Shown: positions 18,006-26,273, counted from the stretch's first letter. The stretch is 64,000 nt of DNA from Rhodanobacteraceae bacterium (GCA_004299555.1 SCQU01000029.1:62001-126000), one strand, 5' to 3'. The notes: generated from the letters alone by a model not told the origin. Numbers and translations are program-made.

Positions 18006-18034
18006 ACAATAGTTTCAGTTGAAACCGTTTGCAA
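18006..18034 (-). promoter_or_regulatory. hppD promoter with MarR-type operator in the spacer
   Basis: On the minus strand a -35-like TTGCAA (18034-18029), a 17-bp spacer and a -10-like TATTGT (18011-18006) face hppD. The spacer starts with the inverted repeat GTTTCA-GT-TGAAAC (18012-18025). On the plus strand a TACAAT (18005-18010) forms a good -10 box for the MarR gene, so the two promoters overlap base for base and one bound repressor could shut off both. The 165-bp divergent region holds nothing else notable. Confidence 0.6.
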
Positions 18035-18047
18035 GTCACGCTGCATC

Positions 18048-18494
18048 ATGGCAAATCACGCCCCCATCGAGCTTGGAAAGTTCGCGCCCTACCAGCTGTC
18101 GATCGTGTCCAACACGGTCAGCGAGGCGATCGCGCGCGAGTACCGCGAACGCTTCGACCTCGGGACGATCGAGTGGCGGGTGATGGCGGTCCTGGCATGG
18201 CACGATGGCGAGGGGTTGTCGGCACGCGCCGTCGCGCGGCTGACCGCGATGGACAAGGTGGCCATCAGCCGGGCGCTGGCACGCCTGGTAGCCAGGCGCC
18301 TGGTCCTGCGCCGCGTGCATCCGGGGGATAAACGGCGTTCGGTGCTGCGGCTGTCCGCGGCGGGTTGGCGCATCCACGACGTGGTGGCACCGCTGGCGCG
18401 CGCCCGCGAGCGTGAATTTCTGCAGGCGCTGGACACCGACGAGCGGCGCTGGCTCGGGCGCATCCTTGACAAGTTGATGGCAACGGCTGGCTGA
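18048..18494 (+). CDS. MarR family transcriptional regulator of the tyrosine operon
   Basis: A 148-residue winged-helix protein: LGTIEWRVMAVLAWHDGEGL, the helix-turn-helix LSARAVARLTAMDKVAISRAL, and the wing RRVHPGDKRRSVLRLSAAG. MarR proteins bind palindromes as dimers and respond to small aromatic acids. Its place, divergent from hppD and next to a palindromic site overlapping both promoters, suggests that it represses homogentisate catabolism and itself, released by an intermediate such as homogentisate or 4-hydroxyphenylpyruvate. That ligand is inferred, not seen. The start at 18048 fits MarR N-termini. Confidence 0.88.
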   Translation: MANHAPIELGKFAPYQLSIVSNTVSEAIAREYRERFDLGTIEWRVMAVLAWHDGEGLSARAVARLTAMDKVAISRALARLVARRLVLRRVHPGDKRRSVLRLSAAGWRIHDVVAPLARAREREFLQALDTDERRWLGRILDKLMATAG

Positions 18495-18498
18495 TGCA

Positions 18499-18540
18499 CG
18501 GTGCGGAGTTCGGATCAACCGCCATCCATGGCCCGCACCG
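18499..18540 (+). terminator. Candidate terminator after the MarR gene
   Basis: Arms CGGTGCGG (18499-18506) and CCGCACCG (18533-18540) can form an 8-bp stem. The loop contains the dispersed repeat motif GCCATCCATGGCC (18521-18533). A pyrimidine-rich stretch (TCTTCTACTTATTT) follows. It lies between two converging genes and could act on transcripts from the MarR side. Confidence 0.4.
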
Positions 18541-18558
18541 GACAGGTACATCTTCTAC

Positions 18559-20043
18559 TTATTTGACGCCGTGCATCAGTTTCAGGATCCACGGTGCCGC
18601 GATCAGGTACGCGAGCGCCGCGGCAAGGCCGATGATCGTCAACCAGCCGAAAACGCGCTGGTACGCTTCGATGCCGCCACGGGTGGTGAAGGCGGCGACC
18701 TGACCCATGAGGTCGTACGAGATGCTCACGCCGAAAAACCAGCCGCCCATGGCCAGCGAGTTCTCTTCCGGCGCGGCCAGCTTGCCGATCAAGCCGTAGC
18801 CGATCGGCGAGAGCGCCAGCTCGCCAACCGTGGATCCAAGGTAATAGGCAAGCAGCGTCCAGGCCGCGACCTTGCCGCCCGCCAGCTGCAGGTGGCCGGT
18901 GGCGTACCACAGTACCGCGTAGCCAAGGCCGATCAGCAGCAGGCCGATGCCGAATTTGCGCGGCGTGGACGGGTTGACGCCGTGGCGGTCCAGCCATGGC
19001 CACAGCATTGCCACGGGAATCGCGAGGATCAGGATGTAGAGCGGGTTCACCGACTGGAAATTGAGGAAGCTCCAGGGGATGCCAAACACCGCCCCTGACC
19101 ACAGCGGCGCGACGTGGTCGCGTGCAAAAAAGTTGAGCGCCGTGGCCGAAAGGTTGCTCAGCGTCCAGAACACCACCAGTGCGATGAACAGCAGCAACAG
19201 GGCGAGGTAGCGGTGATCCTGCACGCGGTCGCGGCGGCGGCGGCTCTTGACGATGAAATAGATCAGCAAGGCCGCGAACAGGACGTACACGAAGCCGTGC
19301 ATGGCGTCGGGGTGGGTGAGCAGCCATGCGCACGGGATGAGCAAGGCCAGGATCACCAGCACCACCAGCGGCACCGACCACCAGCGTTCAAAGCGCACCT
19401 GGTCGCGTGCGCCCGGCACCCGATGGTGCCGCCATTCAAACAGCAGCGCCGCAAACAGGGCGCCCACCGCCGCGGCGATGAAGCCCCAGCGGAATCCGTA
19501 GTGGGTGCCGATCCACGTCCCGGCGATGAGTGGCGCAAAGAACCCGGCGAAGTTGATCGCCAGGTAGAACAGCGTGTAGCCCGCCTCGCGCTTGGGATCT
19601 TCGGTGGCGTAGTTGCGCCCGATCAGCACCGTCAACGGTATGCCAAGGCCGCCGGCCAGGACGTAGAGCGCGATCGCCAGCCGAAAGAATTCAAGGCTTG
19701 GCACCGCCATGCAGGCGATGCCGGCAACCTGCAACCAAAGGGCAAGGCGCAGCGAGCGGACTTCGCCAAGGACGTTGTCGGCCACCCAGCCGCCGAGAAT
19801 GGCGGTGGCGTAGACCAGGACCCCGAATCCCGCGAACAGGAAGTTGGCCTGCGCGAGTGCCTGGTCGTGTGGCAGGCTTGCGAAAAACGTGTCGGCGGCG
19901 TACGGCGCAAGGAACGCACGGAACCCGTAGAAACCGAAGTTCACGCCGACCGTGACGGCCAGCAGCATCCACAGCAGGCGCGGATGGCCCATGAACGTGC
20001 CGTCCGCAGACGGTGTCGGAATGGTGCCTTCGCCTGCGCGCAT
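18559..20043 (-). CDS. POT/PTR2-family major facilitator transporter without the ExxER motif
   Basis: A 494-residue protein with about 14 membrane helices and POT-family features: HPRLLWMLL at the N-terminus, FYGFRAFLAPY in helix 1, GGWVADNVLGEVRSL, GRNYATEDPKREAGYTLFYLAINFAGF, and SPIGYGLIGKLAAPEENSLAMGGWF near the end. POT members co-transport di- and tripeptides with protons. The helix 1 proton-coupling motif ExxER aligns without gaps to TVGVN, so both acidic residues and the Arg are gone. Its place between the tyrosine and tryptophan catabolic genes suggests a substrate linked to aromatic amino acids or peptides. GTGAGGG precedes the ATG at 20043; an internal ATG at 19992 is an alternative. 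Confidence 0.85.
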   Translation of the reverse strand: MRAGEGTIPTPSADGTFMGHPRLLWMLLAVTVGVNFGFYGFRAFLAPYAADTFFASLPHDQALAQANFLFAGFGVLVYATAILGGWVADNVLGEVRSLRLALWLQVAGIACMAVPSLEFFRLAIALYVLAGGLGIPLTVLIGRNYATEDPKREAGYTLFYLAINFAGFFAPLIAGTWIGTHYGFRWGFIAAAVGALFAALLFEWRHHRVPGARDQVRFERWWSVPLVVLVILALLIPCAWLLTHPDAMHGFVYVLFAALLIYFIVKSRRRRDRVQDHRYLALLLLFIALVVFWTLSNLSATALNFFARDHVAPLWSGAVFGIPWSFLNFQSVNPLYILILAIPVAMLWPWLDRHGVNPSTPRKFGIGLLLIGLGYAVLWYATGHLQLAGGKVAAWTLLAYYLGSTVGELALSPIGYGLIGKLAAPEENSLAMGGWFFGVSISYDLMGQVAAFTTRGGIEAYQRVFGWLTIIGLAAALAYLIAAPWILKLMHGVK

Positions 20044-20192
20044 CGTCAGCCCTCACCCGGCTGACCGGTGCCAGCCCTGCGCGACCTTAGCGGCACGCGG
20101 GCCCCGGCGGCAAGCGGCCGGGTTGACCGCCGGCGTGCGGGCGATGCAGCAGCGTCGTGACGGCGGTGCGCCACCCGGTACGAAGAGGATGG

Positions 20193-21047
20193 TCAGGACG
20201 AGCGGATTTCGGTGCGTACTTCCAGCAATTCGGGGAAGAAGGTGAGGTCGAGTGCCTTCTTCAGGAAGCCGACGCCCGAAGAGCCGCCGGTACCCTTGCG
20301 ATAGCCGATGATGCGCTCGACGGCTTTCATGTGGCGGAAGCGCCACAGCTGGAAATTTTCTTCGATGTCGACCAGCGTCTCGCACAGGTGGTATTCCGGC
20401 CAGAATTGATCCGGTGCCTCGTAGATGCGCTGGAACACCGGCAGCAGCGACGGATCGCGCTGCCAGCCGCGGCGTACGTCGCGCTCAAGGATGGTTTGGG
20501 GAACGGCGTGTCCGCGGCGGGCCAGCCAGCGCAACGCCGCGTCATAGACGCTGGGCGCCTCGAGTGTGGCGCGCAGGCGGGATTGCGCTTCGTGATCGTG
20601 TGCGAACACGGCCAGCATGTCGGCGTTCTTGTTGCCCAGCAGGAATTCGACCGTGCGGTACTGCAATGACTGGAAGCCCGATGACGGACCCAGGGCGTCA
20701 CGGAACTTCAGGTATTCGTGCGGCGTCATGGTTTCGAGCACCGCCCATTCGTTGAACAGCTGATCCTGGATGCGCTTGACCCGCGCGAGTTTCTTCAGCG
20801 CCTGGTCGGCGTGGTCGGCGCCCAGGTCGGCGATGGTGGCGTCAAGCTCGTGGATCACCAGCTTCAGCCACAGCTCGGCGACGTGATGCTGCACGATGAA
20901 CAGCATCTCGTCGTGATAGGGCGGGTCGGAGACCGGGCGCTGCGCCGCCAACAGCGTGTCCAGCTTCAGGTAGCTGGCGTAGGTCATGCGCCCGGCCAGA
21001 TCGCGCTGGATACCGGCTTCGAGTTCGCGTTGGTTGCGGTCATTCAT
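20193..21047 (-). CDS. kynA: Tryptophan 2,3-dioxygenase
   Basis: Heme dioxygenase that opens the indole ring of tryptophan to N-formylkynurenine, the first kynurenine-pathway step. The 284-residue protein matches the Xanthomonas campestris enzyme: [16 protein letters not shown], the active-site His in [34 protein letters not shown], and the heme ligand His in [24 protein letters not shown]. No other kynurenine genes (kynB, kynU) are in the window. It is divergent from pdhA across a 405-bp intergenic region. Confidence 0.96.
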   Translation of the reverse strand: MNDRNQRELEAGIQRDLAGRMTYASYLKLDTLLAAQRPVSDPPYHDEMLFIVQHHVAELWLKLVIHELDATIADLGADHADQALKKLARVKRIQDQLFNEWAVLETMTPHEYLKFRDALGPSSGFQSLQYRTVEFLLGNKNADMLAVFAHDHEAQSRLRATLEAPSVYDAALRWLARRGHAVPQTILERDVRRGWQRDPSLLPVFQRIYEAPDQFWPEYHLCETLVDIEENFQLWRFRHMKAVERIIGYRKGTGGSSGVGFLKKALDLTFFPELLEVRTEIRSS

Positions 21048-21452
21048 GGATGTTGAAGATCCTGCTCAATGAACGGGTGATGGGAATCGGCGGTCCGAGG
21101 GCGGGCTGGAAATGCCATTGACACGCATGCACCGGTCACGGCCGACGCCGCAGCGCCGCAGCCGCGCATGATCGCACGGCAGTGGCCAGGCGGTCGATGT
21201 CGCCGCGGTCGGGCGGCGCCAGTGCCGCATCGTCACCGGTCCTGCGCGTGCCGGCCTTGATGGGCGTCAAGCGGCGGGGCGCGTGCTGCGTTGCAACATG
21301 GGTGCGCGTATTGCGGCACGCTGCGGTCGGCTTGAAGCCCATGCGATAATAAACGGACTGTCCGCACGCATGCCTGGGGTGCGGGACAGCCCACACGTTG
21401 CGCAGTTGCGCCACCGCAACCGCGTGTCCCCGTCACCTTTCGGGAGCCGCTT
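21048..21452. other. Divergent intergenic region kynA-pdhA with structured pdhA leader
   Basis: No gene is supported in these 405 bp. An extended -10 sequence TGC-GATAAT (21342-21350) points toward pdhA. Right at the expected transcript start lies a hairpin with arms CTGTCCGCAC (21358-21367) and GTGCGGGACAG (21379-21389). Further on, two copies of GTTGCG (21397-21402 and 21405-21410) can pair in turn with CGCAAC (21415-21420). The 5' leader of pdhA would be about 96 nt. No kynA promoter was recognised. Confidence 0.45.
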
Positions 21453-22535
21453 GTGCCTATCGCCGCCAAGTTTGAAATCGAATACCTCCAGTACCTCGAT
21501 CCTGAGGGCAAGCAGGTCAGGAAGGACCTGCCGGACTTCGCCAAGGACACCGGCCAGATGGTCGAGTTGTACAAGCTCATGGTTTCAACGCGCGTGTTCG
21601 ACACCAAGTCGATCGCGCTGCAGCGTACCGGCAAGCTCGGTACCTACGCGTCGTGTCTGGGCCACGAGGCCACCCACGTCGGCATCGGCTCGGCCCTGAA
21701 GCCCGAAGATGTGTTCGCCCCGAGCTACCGGGAGTACGGCGCGCAGTTGTATCGCGGCGTGCGACCGCGTGACGTGTACATGTACTGGGGCGGCGACGAG
21801 CGTGGCAACGATTACGTCAACGAACCCGCCAGGCACGACTTTGCGTGGTCCGTGCCGATCGGCACCCAGTGCCTGCACGCGGCGGGGTCGGCGCTGGCGT
21901 TCAAGATCCGCAAGGAAAAGCGCGTCGCGGTGTGCGTCATTGGCGACGGCGGTTCATCCAAGGCCGATTTTTACGGTGCCATCAATATCGCCGGTGCGCG
22001 TGACCTGCCGCTGGTCGCGGCGATCGTCAACAACCAGTGGGCGATTTCGGTACCGCGCCGCATCCAGTCGGGGGCCAAGACGCTCGCGCAAAAGGGCATC
22101 GCCGCGGGCCTCCACTGCATCCAGGTGGATGGCAACGACATCATTGCGGTGAAGAAGGCCATGACCGACGCGGTCGAGCTGGCGCGTGCCGGGAAGGGTG
22201 GCAGCGTGGTCGAGTGCGTCACCTATCGCCTGGGCGACCACACCACCGCCGATGACGCGCGGCGTTATCGCGGCAAGCAGGAAGTCGAGGACGCGTGGAA
22301 GAAGGATCCGGTCAAGCGCCTGCGCACCTGGCTGGAATCGAAAAAGGCGTGGAACCAGAAGCAGGAAGACAAGCTTCAGGCCGAGTGCGACGAGTGGATG
22401 GACGATGAGGTGAATACCTATCTCGAGACCAAGGCGCAGCCGGTCAGTGCGATCTTCGACTACACCTTCGCCGAGCTGCCGGCCGACCTTGCGGCCCAGC
22501 GCGCCGAGGCGATCGCGCTGGAAGGAGGGCACTGA
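21453..22535 (+). CDS. pdhA: 2-oxo acid dehydrogenase E1 alpha subunit
   Basis: Thiamine-diphosphate-binding alpha subunit of a heterotetrameric E1, 360 residues. Clear family features are CLGHEATHVGIGSALKPEDV, SYREYGAQLYRGV, the thiamine motif GDGGSSKADFYGAINIAG and NNQWAISVPRRIQSGA, and the phosphorylation-loop-like YRLGDHTTADDARRYR. It starts with GTG, with GGGAG upstream. The usual name is pyruvate dehydrogenase E1 alpha; because aceE is also present in this genome, a branched-chain 2-oxo acid specificity (precursors of iso-fatty acids common in this order) is an alternative that the sequence does not settle. First gene of pdhA-pdhB-pdhC. Confidence 0.9.
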   Translation: MPIAAKFEIEYLQYLDPEGKQVRKDLPDFAKDTGQMVELYKLMVSTRVFDTKSIALQRTGKLGTYASCLGHEATHVGIGSALKPEDVFAPSYREYGAQLYRGVRPRDVYMYWGGDERGNDYVNEPARHDFAWSVPIGTQCLHAAGSALAFKIRKEKRVAVCVIGDGGSSKADFYGAINIAGARDLPLVAAIVNNQWAISVPRRIQSGAKTLAQKGIAAGLHCIQVDGNDIIAVKKAMTDAVELARAGKGGSVVECVTYRLGDHTTADDARRYRGKQEVEDAWKKDPVKRLRTWLESKKAWNQKQEDKLQAECDEWMDDEVNTYLETKAQPVSAIFDYTFAELPADLAAQRAEAIALEGGH

Positions 22536-22536
22536 C

Positions 22537-23517
22537 ATGGCCGCGATTACCCTGATTGAAGGCGTCACCCAGGCGCTGGCGTGGGAGATGGCGCATGATG
22601 ATTCCGTGGTCGTGCTGGGCGAGGACGTGGGCGTCAACGGTGGCGTGTTTCGCGCGACCGTGGGCCTGCAGGAAAAATTCGGCGAGTGGCGCGTGTTTGA
22701 TACGCCGCTGGATGAGACCACGATCGCCGGCGTGACCGTCGGCCTTGCCGCGCAGGGCATGAAGCCCGTGTGCGAAGCGCAGTTTGAAGGTTTCATGTAC
22801 CCGATGGCCGACCAGATCATCAGCCACGCGGCGCGTATGCGCAACCGCACGCGCGGGCGCATCACCTGCCCGGCCGTGTTCCGTGCGCCGTGGGGTGGCG
22901 GGATCCATGCGCCGGAACTCCACTCGGAAGCCAATGAGCACCTGTTCACCAACGTGCCGGGCCTGCGCGTGGTGCTGCCCTCATCGCCCGCACGCGCGTA
23001 TGGTTTGCTGCTCGCCGCGATCCGCGATCCCGATCCGGTGGTCTTCTTTGAGCCCAAGCGCATCTACCGCCAGTACAAGGAAGAGGTGCCGGACGATGGC
23101 GAGGCGTTGCCGCTGGACGTGTGCTTCGTGCTGCGTGATGGCACCGACATCACGCTGGTGACCTGGGGCGCCGAGGTGAAGGAAGCGCTGGAAGCCGCCG
23201 ATGCATTGGCCAAGGAAGGCGTCAGTGCCGAAGTGATCGATGTCGCAACCTTGACCCCGCTCGACTTTGACACGATCGCCGAGTCGATCGGCAAGACCGG
23301 CCGTTGCGTGATCGTCCAGGAAGCCCCGAAGACCGCAGGCTTTGGTGCGGAGATCGCGGCGCGCATCGCGGAAGAGTGCCTGTACGACCTGCTGGCGCCC
23401 GTCGCGCGTGTCACCGGCTACGACATCCACACGCCGCTGTACCGGCTCGAACAGAAGCAGCTGCCGAGCACCGCACGCGTCGTGGCGGCGGCCAAGAAAA
23501 CACTGGCGGCGGGCTGA
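22537..23517 (+). CDS. pdhB: 2-oxo acid dehydrogenase E1 beta subunit
   Basis: The beta subunit (326 residues) completes the E1 heterotetramer with PdhA. Signatures: LGEDVGVNGGVFRATVGLQEKFG, DTPLDETTIAGVTVGLAAQGMKPVCE, QFEGFMYPMADQIISHAARM, RAPWGGGIHAPELHSEANE and VPGLRVVLPSSP. The true start is the ATG at 22537, right after the pdhA stop (1-bp gap). A longer open frame upstream is spurious. A 217-bp gap filled with REP-like palindromes separates it from pdhC. Confidence 0.93.
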   Translation: MAAITLIEGVTQALAWEMAHDDSVVVLGEDVGVNGGVFRATVGLQEKFGEWRVFDTPLDETTIAGVTVGLAAQGMKPVCEAQFEGFMYPMADQIISHAARMRNRTRGRITCPAVFRAPWGGGIHAPELHSEANEHLFTNVPGLRVVLPSSPARAYGLLLAAIRDPDPVVFFEPKRIYRQYKEEVPDDGEALPLDVCFVLRDGTDITLVTWGAEVKEALEAADALAKEGVSAEVIDVATLTPLDFDTIAESIGKTGRCVIVQEAPKTAGFGAEIAARIAEECLYDLLAPVARVTGYDIHTPLYRLEQKQLPSTARVVAAAKKTLAAG

Positions 23518-23734
23518 CGGCTTTCCCTTCTCCCTAGGGGAGACAAATCGGCGGGATTGCCGGTTTGCACGGCGAAGCCGCCCGCAGGGCAAGGCACAGG
23601 GAGGTGCCAAATGGATGTGGCGCGAAGCGCCGGATGAGGGTCCGGGGTCGCGTCGAACTTCAATGCGTAACCCGAACCCTCACCCCTGCCCTCTCCCGAC
23701 GGGAGAAGGGTTCAACGGACAAGGTGCCCAGATC
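23518..23734. repeat. REP-like palindromic repeat pair between pdhB and pdhC
   Basis: The 217-bp gap holds a hairpin TCTCCC-TAG-GGGAGA (23529-23543) and, in the opposite sense, a 40-bp block (23671-23710) with CCCTCACCCCT followed by TCTCCC-GAC-GGGAGA. The block is the reverse complement, with a few mismatches, of the palindromic block inside valS and also resembles the one inside pdhC. Paired opposite REPs of this kind form BIME-like units. The hairpins lie inside the operon and may adjust pdhC expression or stabilise upstream mRNA. Confidence 0.7.
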
Positions 23735-25081
23735 ATGGCTGACAACAAGACATTCCATCTCCCCGACCTCGGCGAAGGCCTGCCCGACGCCACCATCGTC
23801 GAGTGGCTGGTGAAGGAAGGCGACAGCGTCAAGCTCGACGCGCCGCTGGTATCCATGGAAACCGCCAAGGCGGTGGTGGAAGTTCCCTCGCCCTATACCG
23901 GCAAGGTGCTGAAGTTCCACGGTGCGGCGGGGGATGTCATCACCACCGGTGCGCCGCTGGCCGAGTTCGAGCTTGATCCCAAGGGCAAGCAGCGCGCCGA
24001 AAATGCGGCTGGCGGACACCATCAGGCGCCGGCGCCGGCGCCGACCGTTGCGGCTGCCCCGGCCGCGCGCGCCGATGAAGGCACCGTGGTGGGTGCGGTG
24101 GCGAGCAGCAACGAAGTACGCGCGGAGCGGGTGGGCAACGCCGGCGGTGTCAAGGCCGTGCCGGCGGTGCGTGCGATGGCAAAGAAATTGAAGGTGGACC
24201 TGGCCCGCGTACAACCAACCGGGGCGGGTGGCGTGGTCACGCTGCAGGACGTCAAGAGCGCCGCGGCCAGTGGCACGGCTTCTCTCGCCGCTCCCTCCGG
24301 GAGAGGGGGTGAGGGTTCGGGCGTGTCCGGGCCCTCATCCGCCCTGCCGTCACCGTCTCCCGGAAGGAGAAGGGAAGAGCAGCACAGCACGCTGTCGCAC
24401 GCCGGGCGGCCGATGCGCACCACGCCGCCGACGGTGCATGCCAGCGGCCAGCCGGAGCAGTTGAAGGGCGTGCGCCGCAACATGGCGCGCGTCATGCAGC
24501 AGGCAAACGCCGAGGTCGCGCAGACCACCATCGTCGATGACGCCGATCTGCACCAGTGGCTCGGCAAGCAGGACATCACCGTGCGCACGATTCGCGCGAT
24601 CGTCGCCGCGTGCACGGTCGAGCCAGCGTTGAACGCATGGTTCGACGGCAAGAACCTCACCATCACCCGGCATCCGAATGTCGACCTTGGTATCGCGGTC
24701 GATACGCCCGACGGCCTGTTCGTGCCGGCGCTGCGCAACGCCGACATGCTGGACGCGCGCGGCCTGCGCGAGGGCATCAACCGCTTGCGCGCGCAGGTCG
24801 AGGATCGCTCGATCCCGGCGTCCGAGTTGACCGGCTACACCATCAGCCTGTCAAACTTCGGCATGTTTGCCGGGCGCTACGGCACGGTCGTTGTGGTGCC
24901 GCCGTGCGTCGCGATTGTCGGCGTAGGCAAGTTGAGCCACGACGTCGTTGCCGTGATGGGCGGCATTGAAGTCCACCGGCGCTTGCCGGTCAGCCTGACC
25001 TTCGACCACCGCGCCTGCACCGGCGGCGAGGCCGCGCGCTTCCTGAAGGCGATCCTCGACGATCTGGCGCTGCCGCAATAG
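23735..25081 (+). CDS. pdhC: Dihydrolipoamide acyltransferase (E2) with in-frame REP-encoded linker
   Basis: E2 core of the 2-oxo acid dehydrogenase complex, 448 residues. Order: one lipoyl domain (residues 1-80, lipoyl Lys in SMETAKAVVEVPSP), Ala/Pro linker, E1/E3-binding domain (VKAVPAVRAMAKKLKVDLARV, about 140-180), a low-complexity segment at about 186-214 encoded by REP-like palindromes, and the catalytic domain from about 230 (LKGVRRNMARVMQQAN to the end). The catalytic His motif reads DHRACTGG, where many E2 proteins have DHRxxDG; the His is kept. The repeat-derived segment stays in frame and lies in a flexible linker, so it is probably tolerated. No E3 gene follows. Confidence 0.9.
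   Translation: MADNKTFHLPDLGEGLPDATIVEWLVKEGDSVKLDAPLVSMETAKAVVEVPSPYTGKVLKFHGAAGDVITTGAPLAEFELDPKGKQRAENAAGGHHQAPAPAPTVAAAPAARADEGTVVGAVASSNEVRAERVGNAGGVKAVPAVRAMAKKLKVDLARVQPTGAGGVVTLQDVKSAAASGTASLAAPSGRGGEGSGVSGPSSALPSPSPGRRREEQHSTLSHAGRPMRTTPPTVHASGQPEQLKGVRRNMARVMQQANAEVAQTTIVDDADLHQWLGKQDITVRTIRAIVAACTVEPALNAWFDGKNLTITRHPNVDLGIAVDTPDGLFVPALRNADMLDARGLREGINRLRAQVEDRSIPASELTGYTISLSNFGMFAGRYGTVVVVPPCVAIVGVGKLSHDVVAVMGGIEVHRRLPVSLTFDHRACTGGEAARFLKAILDDLALPQ
24291..24374. repeat. REP-like palindromes inside the pdhC coding region
   Basis: CCCTCCGGGAGAGGG followed by GGTGAGGGTTCGGG, then an inverted, more degraded copy ending in TCTCC-CGGAA-GGAGA. The block matches the repeat in the pdhB-pdhC gap and the one inside valS. 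It is read in frame as about 28 residues rich in Ser, Gly, Pro and Arg, between the subunit-binding and catalytic domains. Confidence 0.7.
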
Positions 25082-25161
25082 CCGGATGGGTGGCTGGAAG
25101 CCGCCGCGACCGGGCCGGCCGTCTAAACCGATGGACCCATTTCAAAGAGAGGGAACGCGCC

Positions 25162-25452
25162 GTGTCTTTACGCTTTGCAGCATGCCTCGCCGCCCTTGCG
25201 CTGGCCGGGTGCGGGTCGCGGTCGTTCGTTATGCCCGCGCACGATGGGGCGTTTTGGGTCACGGGGTCGTCCGCACGATTGAGCACCGGCGCCCAGGAGA
25301 AGGCGCGCCTCGTCAAGGACGCCGGTGCGTATTGCAAGCGGCGTGGCAAGTCCGCCGTCGTCATCGCTTCCAGCGAAAATGACGCCAAGCCCGGTACGCT
25401 CGCCGCGCCGGGCAAGCTGACCCGCGCGACCGTGGAATTTCGCTGCCAGTAG
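25162..25452 (+). CDS. Small lipoprotein of unknown function
   Basis: A 96-residue protein with a type II signal peptide ending in the lipobox ALAGC, followed by a short basic and polar domain (AHDGAFWVTGSSARLSTGAQEKARL, KRRGKSAVVIASSEND, LTRATVEFRCQ). The pattern of an aromatic/Ser-rich strand, AYCKRRG and a terminal VEFRC resembles small YgdI/YgdR-like or DUF-type lipoproteins, without a confident match. I chose the GTG at 25162 because AGAGAGGGA lies upstream and the signal peptide begins there. It converges on the SDR gene 98 bp away. Confidence 0.72.
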   Translation: MSLRFAACLAALALAGCGSRSFVMPAHDGAFWVTGSSARLSTGAQEKARLVKDAGAYCKRRGKSAVVIASSENDAKPGTLAAPGKLTRATVEFRCQ

Positions 25453-25550
25453 CGCCGGGATTCCGGTCTGGCGGGCAACTGCCGGCCGTCATCGCGCCGG
25501 TCACCGCCCCGTTCGGCCAACAGGCGGTCCCGGGCCCGGCCGCCGGAAAC

Positions 25551-26273
25551 TCAAATCAGCATGCGTCCGCCATCGACGATCAGTACCTGGCCGGTCGTGT
25601 AGCTGCCGCGCATAAGGTAGAGATAGGCCTGCGCCACCTCAGCCGGGTCGGCGGCCCTGGGCAGTGGCTGGCGCTCGGTCATCTGGCGAATCACTTCCAC
25701 AGGCCAAGGCGCCAATCGCTCGGTAAGCATCGGCCCCGGGCAGACCGAGTTGACCCGCAGCGGCGCGAGGTCCAGGGCCAAGCCACGGACCAGGTGTTCC
25801 ATCGCGCCCATGAACGCGGTTGCCAGCGGGACGCCTTTCCTCGGCATATGGGCCAGCAAGCCGTCGGTGAGCGTGATCGACCCCCGCGCCGACAGATGCG
25901 GCTGGGCATGCTTGATCGCCAGCAGCGCCCCCCAAAAGCGCACCTTCAGGCCTTCATCCGCCGCACCGATGTCCAGTTCGGAAAGCGGGGCCGGCACGTT
26001 TGCCGCCTGATCACCCGCCGTAAATACCAGATGGTCGAAGCGCTCCAGCGCCGCGAAGAAGGCGGCGACGCTGGCCTCGTCGCGTACATCGACCTTCGCG
26101 CCCGAAGCACCGTCACCCAGCCGCCGTGCCGCGGCGTCGATCCTGGCCTGGTTGCTTGAGCCGATCACGACCCGTGCGCCTTCGGCCAGGGCGCCCTCGG
26201 CAACGGCGAACCCGACGCCGGAGCTGCCGCCGATGACGACTACCGTTTGGCCACGAAGTGTGCGTACGGACAT
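25551..26273 (-). CDS. Atypical short-chain dehydrogenase/reductase lacking YxxxK
   Basis: A 240-residue Rossmann protein of the SDR superfamily. The NAD(P)-binding loop [15 protein letters not shown], the adenine-site KVDVRDEASV and the C-terminal VNSVCPGPM, DGGRMLI are present. At the place of the catalytic Tyr-xxx-Lys the sequence reads PLATAFMGAMEHLVRGLALDL, so Tyr becomes Ala and Lys becomes Met, and the catalytic Ser is Thr in SITLTDG. It belongs to a divergent SDR group and may not use classical SDR chemistry. The start at 26273 (MSVRTLRGQ) precedes the first strand directly. The substrate is unknown. Confidence 0.82.
   Translation of the reverse strand: MSVRTLRGQTVVVIGGSSGVGFAVAEGALAEGARVVIGSSNQARIDAAARRLGDGASGAKVDVRDEASVAAFFAALERFDHLVFTAGDQAANVPAPLSELDIGAADEGLKVRFWGALLAIKHAQPHLSARGSITLTDGLLAHMPRKGVPLATAFMGAMEHLVRGLALDLAPLRVNSVCPGPMLTERLAPWPVEVIRQMTERQPLPRAADPAEVAQAYLYLMRGSYTTGQVLIVDGGRMLI

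Noticed and set aside
24990-25081. pdhC as an inactive E2 because DHRxxDG reads DHRACTGG
   Set aside because: The catalytic His is kept, and I recall a Thr at this place in short proteobacterial E2 proteins; activity loss cannot be claimed.
21453-25081. Naming the E1 alpha/beta-E2 operon as branched-chain dehydrogenase (bkd)
   Set aside because: Sequence features alone do not separate it from pyruvate dehydrogenase; kept as an alternative only.
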